64,000 nt of DNA, from NCBI GenBank assembly GCA_966211795.1, contig CBIHNW010000008.1, positions 62,001 through 126,000 of the forward strand. Direction: 5' to 3'. Below the pieces are notes generated by a model. The model was given only the letters and a program-made list of their open reading frames with translations, made no database searches and was not told the origin of the DNA. The stretch's first letter is position 1. The number at the start of each line of letters is the position of its first letter. Below are positions 10,802-19,724 of this stretch, one piece after another. This DNA comes from 21-14-0-10-47-8 sp966211795 (GTDB lineage Bacteria; Bdellovibrionota; Bdellovibrionia; Bdellovibrionales; Bdellovibrionaceae). The translations under genes were made by a program, and so were the position numbers.

Positions 10802-12073
10802 TTACAACGAGAACTTGAGGCCGGCCAAGGCCTTCCAGTTGTCGAGCAATCGAAATTCGGTGTTTTCCCGTCCCATAAAGAAGGTGTACGAAGCGTACAC
10901 GACAAAAGAATTTCCCAAGCCTTTATCAAATTCGGTTTGCACCAGGCCGGACTCGTCCGTCACCGAGTTCAATGTTCGCAAGTAAAAATTAAAATCCCGC
11001 CACGATCCAGGCTCCATCACGCGAAGACTGAGATAAAGATAATTTTGCGTCGGGAAGTTCAGGCCTGAATAGACGTAACGGGTGACGTTTTGGGCGTATT
11101 TGGGATTTAAATAATTGGCAGCGCTCAAAGTCGCGTTGTCGAATTCGGATTTGGTGTAACCCGCACTGTTGTGCAAAACTTCGATGCGGAAATCGACATC
11201 GCCTTCGTAGCGAAATCCAGCCAGCGCCATGTGCGACCAAAGCTTCTCATTTTCCCCGACCAATTCCATATCGTAAGCGCCAAAGCCATTGTCCTTGGGT
11301 CCATAATGGGCCAGATCGTAGGTGTGTTTGGCGTCGACATAAACGGTGAAGCCTGGTTTGAATTCGTACTGCGCGTATTCACCGACGAAAGTATTTTCCT
11401 GAGCTTCGCTTCCCAACAACAATCCGTAATAATTTCTGGTGTTTTTCCAGGTCCGTTCGTACTTGATTGCCGCTTGCGGTTTGAATTCCTTCTCGCTCAT
11501 CCAGAAAGCTTCGCGATTTGACACGGGCTCGGCGATCAGCACCAAAGATTTTTCAATATTGAAAGAATAGTTAAAGCGCACCAAGGCATGACCTTTTTCT
11601 TTGTAAGTGAAAGTCTGCTGGCGGTTGTTGAAACGAAAAAATGGGTTGGAGACATTGAAAAGCTCGCCTGGTCCCCATTGGTAAACTTGCAGACCCACCG
11701 TCGCCGAAAGCTTGCGGCTCATGGTTTGCTCGACAAAGGCATCCATCATGTCAAGACGACCTTGGGTGCTGCTTTTTTCTTCGCCGCTGAATTCGTTCTT
11801 GACCTGATCTTGAGTGAAAATCCAGCGCGGACGGGCAATGACTTTGGCGTCATTGATCAGCCACTTCATTTCAACCCGGTTGTCGAGCGTCAGCATTTGT
11901 TGCGGCTGCGCAAATACGGCGTTTCCCGGATTCACGATCGAGTCGGCGATCTTTTGCTGTTCGCCAAAAAAATAAGACTCGTAAGTCCATCGCACTTCGT
12001 TGGTTTTAGCGGCGAGCGCCGACTGGTAGCAGAACAAAAGCAGTGGTAAAAGCAGGCTTCGAGATTTAAGCAT
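10802..12073 (-). CDS. Predicted outer-membrane beta-barrel protein
   Basis: The protein has 423 residues with a signal peptide (MLKSRSLLLPLLLFCYQSALA). The body shows alternating amphipathic strands rich in aromatic residues and ends in a strand suited to BamA recognition (WKALAGLKFSL). Motifs such as YQWGPGELFNVSNPFFRFNN and SLVLIAEPVSNREAFW recall large porin-like barrels. Its start overlaps the end of the permease gene by 8 bp, so it is co-transcribed with that permease. It is probably the outer-membrane component or acceptor of the adjacent Lol-like system. I do not recognise a named family. Confidence 0.7.
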   Translation of the reverse strand: MLKSRSLLLPLLLFCYQSALAAKTNEVRWTYESYFFGEQQKIADSIVNPGNAVFAQPQQMLTLDNRVEMKWLINDAKVIARPRWIFTQDQVKNEFSGEEKSSTQGRLDMMDAFVEQTMSRKLSATVGLQVYQWGPGELFNVSNPFFRFNNRQQTFTYKEKGHALVRFNYSFNIEKSLVLIAEPVSNREAFWMSEKEFKPQAAIKYERTWKNTRNYYGLLLGSEAQENTFVGEYAQYEFKPGFTVYVDAKHTYDLAHYGPKDNGFGAYDMELVGENEKLWSHMALAGFRYEGDVDFRIEVLHNSAGYTKSEFDNATLSAANYLNPKYAQNVTRYVYSGLNFPTQNYLYLSLRVMEPGSWRDFNFYLRTLNSVTDESGLVQTEFDKGLGNSFVVYASYTFFMGRENTEFRLLDNWKALAGLKFSL

Positions 12074-13382
12074 GAATCAAATTGTCGACGATTTTGCTTT
12101 TTAAGATCGACAGGGTTGAAAAGTAAGAAGCTAAAAGGCTCACGGTCATCAGCAAGAGCCAGGCCGTCACATAACTGTGCGCCACAAAATCCACTTTGAA
12201 AGCGACGGGTTCAGAAAGCAATCCGGCCTTGTACATGATTCCCATCGAATTCAGAAGGAAGGTGACGATGACCGAGAGCACCACCCCGATGCCCGAGCCG
12301 ATCATCGAGAGATAAATGCTTTCATAAAGAAACATGGTGGCCACCTGGCGGCTGCGAAACCCGATGCTTCGCAAGGTGCCGATTTCCCGAGTTCGCTCTT
12401 TCACGATTTTGACCAAGGTGTTGACCACGGACATGGTTGAGACCACCAGGATGACGATGATGATGAAATTGCGAAAGATCGAAAGAAAATCCATGGACTT
12501 CGAGTAGACATCGCCGATGCGGTGATCTTTCCACTGAATCATGTGCAAATCCGGAAACTGGCTGACGACTTCTTTGTCAAATGCGCTCATCATATCCGCG
12601 ATCGAAACACCCGGCGCAAAATCCATCGCCGCATAAGTGATTTGATCCGTGTTCATCAACGTCTGCGCCGCTTCAATCGAGGTGTGAATCAAGCGGTCAT
12701 CAACGTCCTTGTAGCCACCATCAATCAAGCCAAACACCGTTAAATCAATGGCGTTCAGTTGGCCGTCCCCCGTCATGGTGGAAATTTGCGCATCTCGAGA
12801 GACGCAATCAAAGGGACGATCGGCGGCAATGTAAGAGCCAGATGGGTTCATGTATTTTCCATCATGGTGAAAGGTGCAGCCCATTCGTTTTGCCAAGCCC
12901 TGGCCATAAGAAAGGCTGAACGCATCCGGAGCTTCATCCAAAGGACGGCCAAAGGTCGAGTTCCAAGCCCACTCGTCACTGCGCATGCTTCTTCCGCTTT
13001 TCAGATCGTAACCGCGACCGACGAAGATCTGCGACTGTTGACCATTGGAAATCATTCCTTGAAAACTGAGCGAGCGCACGATGTTCAAGACCTGTGACTT
13101 GTGGTCTTCAGCAAATTTCCGGATGGCGTCCTGCTCGGGTTTGGTCACCCAGAATTTCCAGGGCTCGGTGATGCCATCCTTCGAGAAAATATCTTTGTTT
13201 TCGATCATCACGTCACCCAACATTTGGGTGTGCTTGAACTGATCAAAGTACATGGCTTCGACATTGGCCATGTAGCCATCGAAGATAACCAGGGCGACGA
13301 AGGAAGCTCCCAATGACAGCAATGCCGACAAAGAGTGTCTCCAGTTTTTGATCGTGTTTCGAAGAGCGATTTGACTGAGCAT
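12066..13382 (-). CDS. Second FtsX/LolCE-type ABC permease
   Basis: The protein has 438 residues: N-terminal helix (HSLSALLSLGASFVALVIF), large periplasmic domain and three C-terminal helices with KERTREIGTLRSIGFRSRQVATMFLYES, the FtsX coupling region. It lacks its own ATPase on this strand and probably pairs with the permease at 8680 and the ATPase at 8003. It is divergent from the ketosynthase operon (127 bp between starts), which may link lipid synthesis to export. It overlaps the barrel gene by 8 bp. Confidence 0.87.
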   Translation of the reverse strand: MLSQIALRNTIKNWRHSLSALLSLGASFVALVIFDGYMANVEAMYFDQFKHTQMLGDVMIENKDIFSKDGITEPWKFWVTKPEQDAIRKFAEDHKSQVLNIVRSLSFQGMISNGQQSQIFVGRGYDLKSGRSMRSDEWAWNSTFGRPLDEAPDAFSLSYGQGLAKRMGCTFHHDGKYMNPSGSYIAADRPFDCVSRDAQISTMTGDGQLNAIDLTVFGLIDGGYKDVDDRLIHTSIEAAQTLMNTDQITYAAMDFAPGVSIADMMSAFDKEVVSQFPDLHMIQWKDHRIGDVYSKSMDFLSIFRNFIIIVILVVSTMSVVNTLVKIVKERTREIGTLRSIGFRSRQVATMFLYESIYLSMIGSGIGVVLSVIVTFLLNSMGIMYKAGLLSEPVAFKVDFVAHSYVTAWLLLMTVSLLASYFSTLSILKSKIVDNLIHA

Positions 13383-13509
13383 GTTTAAAGTTTGCGTTGA
13401 AATCGCGAAATGAGCAAGCTTGGACCTTGGGCTAATTCACCAATGAAAAGAGCTTTGCCACTGGGCCGATGTTGCGGCTGCTTTGTAGACTAGAGATCAC
13501 GGAGTGTGC

Positions 13510-15324
13510 ATGAATTATAAAAACGTTTACCTGAATGGCACCGGATCTTTTCTGCCAGGCCCCGCTGTGAATAACGACGAGATGGATGCCTATATCGGAT
13601 CGGTCAACGGTCAATCCAATCGCATCAAGCGTCGGATTCTGGCCGAGAACGGAATCAAATCTCGCCATTACGGGATCGACACCCAGGGGAACACCAAATA
13701 TTCATCTTCCGACATGTCGATTCAGGCTATCAATTCGGTTCTCAAGACACGAAATCTAAAGATTGATGACATTCCATTTTTAAGTTCGGGAACGGTCGGC
13801 GCGGACTTGGCAGCTCCGGGATTTGCCAATTTGATTCAGGGTCAATACCGAGCCGCTCCAATGCAGACCATGTCCCTGCAGGGCATTTGCGCTTCGGGTG
13901 TGGCGGCGATGAAAGTCGCGGCCCAAGTCGTCGAACTGGGCGAATTCGATCGCTCAGTTGCCTGCGCCACCGAATTTCCCTCGCGCCTGTTTAAAGCCAG
14001 CCGCTTTCAACGCATCGAAGAAAACTTGGATTTTGATTCGCACTTTTTGCGCTGGATGCTGTCAGATGGCTCCGGTGCAGTGCTATTTGAAAACAAGCCG
14101 GCCGAGACGGGGATTTCGCTTAAGCTCAATTGGATTCATCTGAAATCTTTTAGCGGCGATTATCCGACCTGCATGCAAATTGGCTCACCTTGGAATCAGG
14201 CCGAGAAAAGCTACTTGGACTTTTCGTCACTCGAGGAAGCGGAAAAAAATGGCTCCTTCTTGCTTCGTCAGGACATTCGGTTGTTGCCGAATTTATTCGA
14301 TGTCGGCGTCAGTGAATTTATCGATATCGTGCTGAAGGGAAAGCTCAATCCCCACGAAGTGGATCATTTCCTGTGTCATTACTCGTCGGAAAAGTTCTCG
14401 CAGGTGGTGTCGACTTTGATCGACAAGGCGGGGCTCAATATTCCGAAAGAAAAATGGTTTTCCAACCTGACCACCAAGGGGAATACCGGGGCCGCGTCGA
14501 TTTTCATCATGCTGGATGAATTCATGAAGACGCGAAAGCTCAAGGCCGGTGAAAAAATCCTGTGCTTTATTCCCGAATCGGGACGCTTCACCGTGTCCTT
14601 TATGATGTTCGAAGTGGTCGAGAACGGAAAAGAAAATCCGGTTCGCCAAACGCAGCTGCCCGAGCGAAAACCGGTCGAAAAACTTTTGCTCGAACTGGGA
14701 AGCGTCTGGCACCAATACCGCTCGAACGTGTTTCGCACCGAATTGTCCCACCGGATCTTCAACGGCAAAATGAAGGTCGAAGATTATCAGGTGTGGATGG
14801 AAAATTGGATCCCGCAGGTGCGCGAAGGAAGCGTGTGGATGCGCACGGCCATCTCCAATCTTTCAAAACAATTCGCCGGCATTCAGGATCTGATCGAAGA
14901 ACACGCCGGTGAAGAGCAATTCGATTTCAAAGTTCTTTATGCCGATTACCAGAACGCCGGCGGTCAAAAAGCGATCGATGAGCTCAAACGAAATCCGGCC
15001 GGTGAAGAGTTGAACAAGTACATGTATGAAAGGGCTCGCTCGGAAAATCCTTTGGGATTGTTGGGTGGTATTTTCATCATTGAAGGGACGGGGCAGAAAA
15101 TCATCCCGACGCTTTTGCCATTCCTGAAGCGAAGCTTGAATCTGCAAATGAACGTTTTTAAATTTCTCGAATACCACGGTGAAAATGACGTGCGACATTT
15201 GGAAAGATGGGCCAACGCGGTTGAACTGGCGCTGGAAATCGAACCCGGATGCTACGACGACATTTTGAACACCGCCCGCAAGGTCGCCGAGCTTTACCAC
15301 AAACAGTGGACCATGGTGCTATGA
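13510..15324 (+). CDS. Ketosynthase III fused to a heme-oxygenase-like di-iron domain
   Basis: The protein has 604 residues from the ATG at 13510, with GGAG at 13501-13504. Residues 1-370 are a FabH/KAS III-like thiolase fold with the full triad: Cys127 (QGICASG), His290 (LCHYSSE) and Asn325 (TKGNTGAAS). It resembles StlD/DarB-type ketosynthases of dialkylresorcinol pathways. Residues ~385-604 are all helical and resemble the TenA/PqqC/UndA-like superfamily. Possible metal ligands are Glu439, Glu525, His556, Asp560 and His563 (EYHGENDVRH); the usual Glu-x-x-His of the second helix is not obvious. The fusion suggests that an acyl chain is condensed and then oxidised or cleaved by a di-iron centre. 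It is the first gene of an operon with two fatty-acid-hydroxylase-type enzymes. The fold calls are firm for the first half and moderate for the second; the product is unknown. Confidence 0.82.
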   Translation: MNYKNVYLNGTGSFLPGPAVNNDEMDAYIGSVNGQSNRIKRRILAENGIKSRHYGIDTQGNTKYSSSDMSIQAINSVLKTRNLKIDDIPFLSSGTVGADLAAPGFANLIQGQYRAAPMQTMSLQGICASGVAAMKVAAQVVELGEFDRSVACATEFPSRLFKASRFQRIEENLDFDSHFLRWMLSDGSGAVLFENKPAETGISLKLNWIHLKSFSGDYPTCMQIGSPWNQAEKSYLDFSSLEEAEKNGSFLLRQDIRLLPNLFDVGVSEFIDIVLKGKLNPHEVDHFLCHYSSEKFSQVVSTLIDKAGLNIPKEKWFSNLTTKGNTGAASIFIMLDEFMKTRKLKAGEKILCFIPESGRFTVSFMMFEVVENGKENPVRQTQLPERKPVEKLLLELGSVWHQYRSNVFRTELSHRIFNGKMKVEDYQVWMENWIPQVREGSVWMRTAISNLSKQFAGIQDLIEEHAGEEQFDFKVLYADYQNAGGQKAIDELKRNPAGEELNKYMYERARSENPLGLLGGIFIIEGTGQKIIPTLLPFLKRSLNLQMNVFKFLEYHGENDVRHLERWANAVELALEIEPGCYDDILNTARKVAELYHKQWTMVL

Positions 15325-16214
15325 GCGAAACGTCGCCATCATTTGAAAATATGCCGCATGATCCTTTGGATCCCAATCCCTGGCAGGCTTTGTACCTGGA
15401 CCAGAGCACGCCGCTTCGGCCTTCGGCAAAACAAATGTGGCTTGCTAGCTCAAGCTCCCTGTCGCGACAATTTCTTTATCCGTTTGCGAAACCTTTGGCC
15501 CGATTGCTGATCATCTTGGTGCAAGTGATCAAAGCTTTTTCGCCGATCGATTGGCGGGCCTCGCGATTTCTGCACAAGCTGATCGTGTGGGGATTGAAGA
15601 CTTTCGTTCGCGCCGATGCAAACATGCTGATCTTGCGACACTTTCATGTCGGATCCGAGATCCTGGCTTTCATCGCCGGCAATATTCCGGGTGTGGACCT
15701 GAAGCTTCAGCCACTGCGTCCGCGCAATCTCGACGAGCTTCGGGATGATGTGTTCTTGCAGCATGATCTGAATTTGTACAATTTTGTCATCAGTCTGAAT
15801 TTGCAGCTTCGTGAAAAAAACATTCAGATCAAGCCCGTGGCCGTCCCGGATTATTCCATGATCACCGAGGGTGAATTCGACATCGAGCCGATGAAAGATG
15901 GTTTTTTCAATTTCATCGATCTCGAGACCGCCATCGAGCTGTACACTCCGGTCTACCAGTTTTTTCTGACGGACAATGACTTCTGGCGCGCCACCAATTC
16001 CTTGCAATTGGACGAGACCATCGGACTGTACGCCGCCAACATTTTAAATTCGCATTCTCACCTGGTGTTGGTGAACAACAAGCACCCCATGGTGTCACTG
16101 ATCACGATGTCGTCGGGCTTTCGCTTGGTTCTGCACGGTCTGTCTTCGGAAATGGGGCATTGGCTCTTGGCCCTTCGAAAAATGGAACAAAAAAAGCAGA
16201 AGGCGCATGGCTGA
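15321..16214 (+). CDS. Conserved operon protein of unknown function
   Basis: The protein has 297 residues from the ATG at 15321, which overlaps the ketosynthase stop by 4 bp (ATGA). It is mostly helical, with a hydrophobic stretch at about residues 50-75 (FAKPLARLLIILVQVIKAF) and a possible amphipathic helix, and several conserved-looking His and Asp (LRHFHVGSEIL, FLQHDLNLYN, LTDNDFWRATN). It may be a peripheral membrane enzyme. I do not recognise the family; position between the ketosynthase and the hydroxylases places it in the same pathway. Confidence 0.7.
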   Translation: MSETSPSFENMPHDPLDPNPWQALYLDQSTPLRPSAKQMWLASSSSLSRQFLYPFAKPLARLLIILVQVIKAFSPIDWRASRFLHKLIVWGLKTFVRADANMLILRHFHVGSEILAFIAGNIPGVDLKLQPLRPRNLDELRDDVFLQHDLNLYNFVISLNLQLREKNIQIKPVAVPDYSMITEGEFDIEPMKDGFFNFIDLETAIELYTPVYQFFLTDNDFWRATNSLQLDETIGLYAANILNSHSHLVLVNNKHPMVSLITMSSGFRLVLHGLSSEMGHWLLALRKMEQKKQKAHG

Positions 16215-16917
16215 TATCATCGCGAATCTCGGTTACCTGGATTTCTTTGTGTGGACGGTCGCAAGCTTTTTGATTTTGTATTTCACATTCACCACGGCCG
16301 CCTATTTTTTTCTGGTGAAAAATCCAAGACTGCCGCAATTCCAAAAAAAGGCCTACCGGCCGGGACAGATCCGCACCGAGATCCGCCGCTCGATGATTTC
16401 GATTCTGATGTTTGGGATCTTAAGTTTTTTCGTGTGTGCGGGTCTTCGGCACGGGCTTTACCACATCAATTTCGAGCTTTCATGGACAACGGTCGGTCTG
16501 GAAGCTTTGGCTTTGTTCTTTTGGAACGAGATTCATTTTTACACCATTCACCGCGCGTACCATCTCAAGCGATTTTACAAATACCATGCGGATCATCATT
16601 TCTCGCATGTGCCGTCGCCATTTTCGGCCTACAGCTTTCACTGGAGCGAAGGTTTTTTATTGGGCGCGGTGATGCCGATCGCGATGTTGGTGCATGATTT
16701 CCAGTACATGTCGTTGATGCTTTTGCCGGTGATGAGCATCTTGATGAACGTGATGGGTCATTCAAATCTGGATCTCTTTCCCAAAAAGGGGATCGGCAGC
16801 ATCTGGAGCTTTTCGAAGCGTCATTCGCTTCATCATAAAATTCCGCACACGAATTTTGGTTTTTTTCTTCCTTATCTCGATAAGGTCTTGGGCACCGCTC
16901 AGCATGACGATCCTTGA
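16207..16917 (+). CDS. Fatty acid hydroxylase / sterol desaturase family protein (first copy)
   Basis: The protein has 236 residues. It has an N-terminal pair of membrane helices and the di-iron histidine clusters of the family: HRAYH (HX3H), HADHH (HX2HH), GHSNLD and HSLHH (HX2HH). Such enzymes insert oxygen into or desaturate an acyl or sterol chain at the cytoplasmic side of the membrane, using O2 and an electron donor. It overlaps the gene before by 8 bp and the second hydroxylase by 14 bp. The substrate is probably the product of the upstream ketosynthase; this is an inference. Confidence 0.88.
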   Translation: MADIIANLGYLDFFVWTVASFLILYFTFTTAAYFFLVKNPRLPQFQKKAYRPGQIRTEIRRSMISILMFGILSFFVCAGLRHGLYHINFELSWTTVGLEALALFFWNEIHFYTIHRAYHLKRFYKYHADHHFSHVPSPFSAYSFHWSEGFLLGAVMPIAMLVHDFQYMSLMLLPVMSILMNVMGHSNLDLFPKKGIGSIWSFSKRHSLHHKIPHTNFGFFLPYLDKVLGTAQHDDP

Positions 16918-17647
16918 GATTTGGCTTTTCGCCGCCATCAAATACATCAGCATCACGGGTGGTGCTTATTTGATTTTCTGGAAGTTCTTCCCGCAGCGAT
17001 TGCGCCGTTTTAAAATCCACGAAAAAGAACGCCAATTGCCAAGACCTTGGTTCGAGTTCAGATACTCGATGATCACGGTCGTCGTTCAGACGTTGCTTCT
17101 TTATTTGCTTTATCTCGGTGTTCAGCACCAGCTCTTTGATGTCTACTCTGGATTTCTCTCGCGCGGTTGGGCACCCATCATGCAAGGCGTGGCGGTCTAC
17201 CTGCTGGTTTACGACAGTCATTTCTATTTCACGCATCGTTTGCTGCACACGCCTTGGCTCTACCGCAACATCCATATCATTCATCACCGTTCGCTCAATC
17301 CCACGCCGTGGGCCGCGTATTCGTTTCATCCATTGGAAGCTTTGAGCAACTTTTCCTACATCTTTTTGGTGCTGTGGCTCACGCCGATGAGCGGAGAGCT
17401 TTTGATCGCGATCCTGATTCTGACCGATCTTGGAAATATCAGCGGCCACTTGGGTTACGACTTGGTTCCGCGCGGCGCTTGGAAAAGTTGGTGGGGGCGC
17501 TGGCTCACGACGCCCACGCACCACCACATGCATCACATTTATCCGCATTTTAATTTCGGATTGTACTGGCGGGGCTGGGACCTTTTCTTGAAAACCCTGC
17601 ATCCCAAAACCGAATCTGAATTCTATCGGGTCAAAGATCAAAAGTAA
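16904..17647 (+). CDS. Fatty acid hydroxylase / sterol desaturase family protein (second copy)
   Basis: The protein has 247 residues from the ATG at 16904 (an upstream in-frame start would remove a natural 14-bp overlap and give an unlikely N-terminus). Membrane helices flank the histidine clusters HRLLH, HIIHH, GHLGYD and HHMHH. It is clearly related to the preceding gene but diverged, so the two probably act at different positions or on successive intermediates. It is the last gene of the operon, and its stop lies 26 bp from that of the convergent radical SAM gene. Confidence 0.88.
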   Translation: MTILEIWLFAAIKYISITGGAYLIFWKFFPQRLRRFKIHEKERQLPRPWFEFRYSMITVVVQTLLLYLLYLGVQHQLFDVYSGFLSRGWAPIMQGVAVYLLVYDSHFYFTHRLLHTPWLYRNIHIIHHRSLNPTPWAAYSFHPLEALSNFSYIFLVLWLTPMSGELLIAILILTDLGNISGHLGYDLVPRGAWKSWWGRWLTTPTHHHMHHIYPHFNFGLYWRGWDLFLKTLHPKTESEFYRVKDQK

Positions 17648-17673
17648 TCAAGCGCGTTCTTTGTGCCGGTGGC

Positions 17674-18816
17674 TCAAACCGTCTGCAAAGTCTCAGAAGC
17701 GATCTTTGGCAATGGCCGGAAAAGATCTTTCAGCTCCGGCACTTGCAACGGTGTTTTTTCGTAAGATGAAATCCAGCTTTCAGGAGTTTCCATGCACATG
17801 AACACGCGCCAGGCGGGGTCTTTGGATTTGAAAGCCTGAATGACGAAATCCAACATCTCTCGGCGCAAAGCTTGATCGTAACGAAGCTTATTGCCTTCGC
17901 TTGGGAACATTTCAGCCGAGGTCACCCAGCTATTCATGCCGAAACGCTCGCGCATCAAATGGCGCTGCTCAGGTTGAAAGCGAAGGGCGCCGACCGAAAT
18001 CACGTGCACTTCGGAGGGTTTGAATTTTTCATGAATCGCCGCGACCAATTGCGCGTAACCTTGCTGCCAATCTGGATGAAAAATCAACGGATCGATGTGA
18101 AATGCCACCTGAAAATCGCGGTCGGCGCAGCGGCGAGCGGCGGCAAGGCGGGCTTCGAATGAAGCCGTTCCGTGCTCTTCGGCTTGGATGATCGCGGGTG
18201 CGTTGATCGACCAGCTGACCACCACATTGCCTGCGTGTTCGCAGTCTAAGAACTGCTCGACCTTGTCGGACTTGGTTTTAAATTCCAAAGTCCACTTGGG
18301 ATAGCGGCGAAAGAATGAAATCAATTGGCGGGAAAACAGCGAAATTTCATCCAGGCTCAGGCTGTCGATGACTTCGCCGGTGCCAACACGGTAGGGAAGG
18401 TCGGGATGCGTGCTCGCCATCTCTTCCAGCTCTTGCAAAGCCTGATCGATGTTTGAATACATCTGCATGGTCGGCGTGTTCAGATAACTTTGCAGGTAAC
18501 AGTAAGAGCAGTTCATATTGCACTGCTGACCCAGATTCAGAACGTGATAGTTGCAGCAGGTGAGCACATTTTTCTGACTGGCGCCGGGGCAGCGTTTGAA
18601 AAAATGGCCGTCGAAAGGTTTGATGTAGAGCAACCGCTTGCTGCGATTGAATTGCTCGGCCGACATCGGGCCTTTGTGCGGCAAAGGGGCTTCGCTGACA
18701 AATTCGATTTTCTCGCTCGGAAAAAGGCTTGTCACCCGTTCGGCTAAAGCGGAAGACCGAGAACGTTCGTCGATAAAGATTTTTTCAAAATGCGACAGCA
18801 GCTCGGGTGAAATCAT
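17674..18816 (-). CDS. Radical SAM protein, spore photoproduct lyase-like
   Basis: The protein has 380 residues from the ATG at 18816, which overlaps the upstream stop (TGATG). The radical SAM cluster motif is CX3CX2C (Cys99, Cys103, Cys106; CNMNCSYCYLQSY). The context NLGQQCNMNCSYCYLQ and the later WSIN and FHIDPLIFHPDWQ segments match the SplB family. SplB repairs the spore photoproduct thymine dimer; homologues in non-sporulating bacteria have unknown targets, so DNA repair here is only possible. It is coupled to an unknown gene upstream. Confidence 0.82.
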   Translation of the reverse strand: MISPELLSHFEKIFIDERSRSSALAERVTSLFPSEKIEFVSEAPLPHKGPMSAEQFNRSKRLLYIKPFDGHFFKRCPGASQKNVLTCCNYHVLNLGQQCNMNCSYCYLQSYLNTPTMQMYSNIDQALQELEEMASTHPDLPYRVGTGEVIDSLSLDEISLFSRQLISFFRRYPKWTLEFKTKSDKVEQFLDCEHAGNVVVSWSINAPAIIQAEEHGTASFEARLAAARRCADRDFQVAFHIDPLIFHPDWQQGYAQLVAAIHEKFKPSEVHVISVGALRFQPEQRHLMRERFGMNSWVTSAEMFPSEGNKLRYDQALRREMLDFVIQAFKSKDPAWRVFMCMETPESWISSYEKTPLQVPELKDLFRPLPKIASETLQTV

Positions 18817-19673
18817 CAATGCTTTGTCCCGGTTGGATCTTTTTCCAGAATGTCCTGAACCTTGTTTAAAGACTGCAGATATTTTTTCAGATCCGAGGGC
18901 TGTGACACAAACAGTTTGAGCTCGATGCCGGCACGGTCCCCCAGTCGGGTCCAGCGTGCCTGCGTGGTGCCCGGCCATGGCAGCGCCGTCATCTGCGCTT
19001 CGGCCAGTTGATCGCGCTTGAAAGTTTCAGGATAGCGTAAGATTTTGAGAGTCTGAATCCAGGCTTCCCCCACAGACACATCTCGCGGCACATTCGCCAC
19101 CAGTTTTTCGCAGGTCAGATCCTGTGGATGCAGATTTAACATCAGAAGCTCGATGCCGAGCTCAAGCGCTTTCACTCCGAGGGATCGACTGAGACCCTGG
19201 CTGACGATATCGTGAAAAAGATATTTCAGTTCCAACCCGCCGGCGGATAACAGGGGCGCGAAATCCTGCGGCGACAATTTTCTCTCGGCCGCCCAATCTA
19301 AAAATCCTTTGGGGGTTTTTAAGAGCTGTTCGGCAGTTTTGAAAAAGCTGTCGTTTGCCTGCCAATGGAATTTCTGCGCGATCAATGAAATCGGAAACCA
19401 AGAATAAGCTTTGGCCTTCTCGATCAGCATCGCCATTTCGACAAAGCTCAATTCAAAGTAAAGAGAGCGAAACAGGCGGGCAATGGCTTCAGTCTCAAGT
19501 GAATCCATCTGATGATTGAAAACCAGATCTTGAGAAAATCCCGCCAACACGACTTGATTGGCCGCAACGGCCGGCAATCCTTCGGGCCACGCCGTTCGTG
19601 GATGAAAGTCGAGGCCCTGATCACAGAGTGACATGGCGCATAACTGAGGAGGGTTTGAAAATCCTTTTGTCAT
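18816..19673 (-). CDS. Unknown partner protein of the SPL-like radical SAM enzyme
   Basis: The protein has 285 residues from the ATG at 19673. The frame is open further upstream, but that part is antisense to the gene at 19725, and the two starts would otherwise collide. It is helical and soluble, with no signal peptide and no motif I can name; a Leu-rich middle (ELGIELLMLNLHPQDLTCEKLVANVPRDVSVGEAW) may be a small ligand-binding region. Its stop overlaps the radical SAM start by 1 bp (TGATG), which implies a shared task. There is no clear Shine-Dalgarno sequence at the chosen start, so a start at 19634 is also possible. Confidence 0.65.
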   Translation of the reverse strand: MTKGFSNPPQLCAMSLCDQGLDFHPRTAWPEGLPAVAANQVVLAGFSQDLVFNHQMDSLETEAIARLFRSLYFELSFVEMAMLIEKAKAYSWFPISLIAQKFHWQANDSFFKTAEQLLKTPKGFLDWAAERKLSPQDFAPLLSAGGLELKYLFHDIVSQGLSRSLGVKALELGIELLMLNLHPQDLTCEKLVANVPRDVSVGEAWIQTLKILRYPETFKRDQLAEAQMTALPWPGTTQARWTRLGDRAGIELKLFVSQPSDLKKYLQSLNKVQDILEKDPTGTKH

Positions 19674-19724
19674 TCGTGAGGGACGATATACCAAAACGGG
19701 TTTCTCAATGTTAGCTTTTCTTTC

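Noticed and set aside
18816..18978. Upstream start of the radical SAM protein at 18978
   Set aside because: The added 54 residues have no similarity and lie inside the coding region of the upstream gene; the coupled TGATG start fits better.
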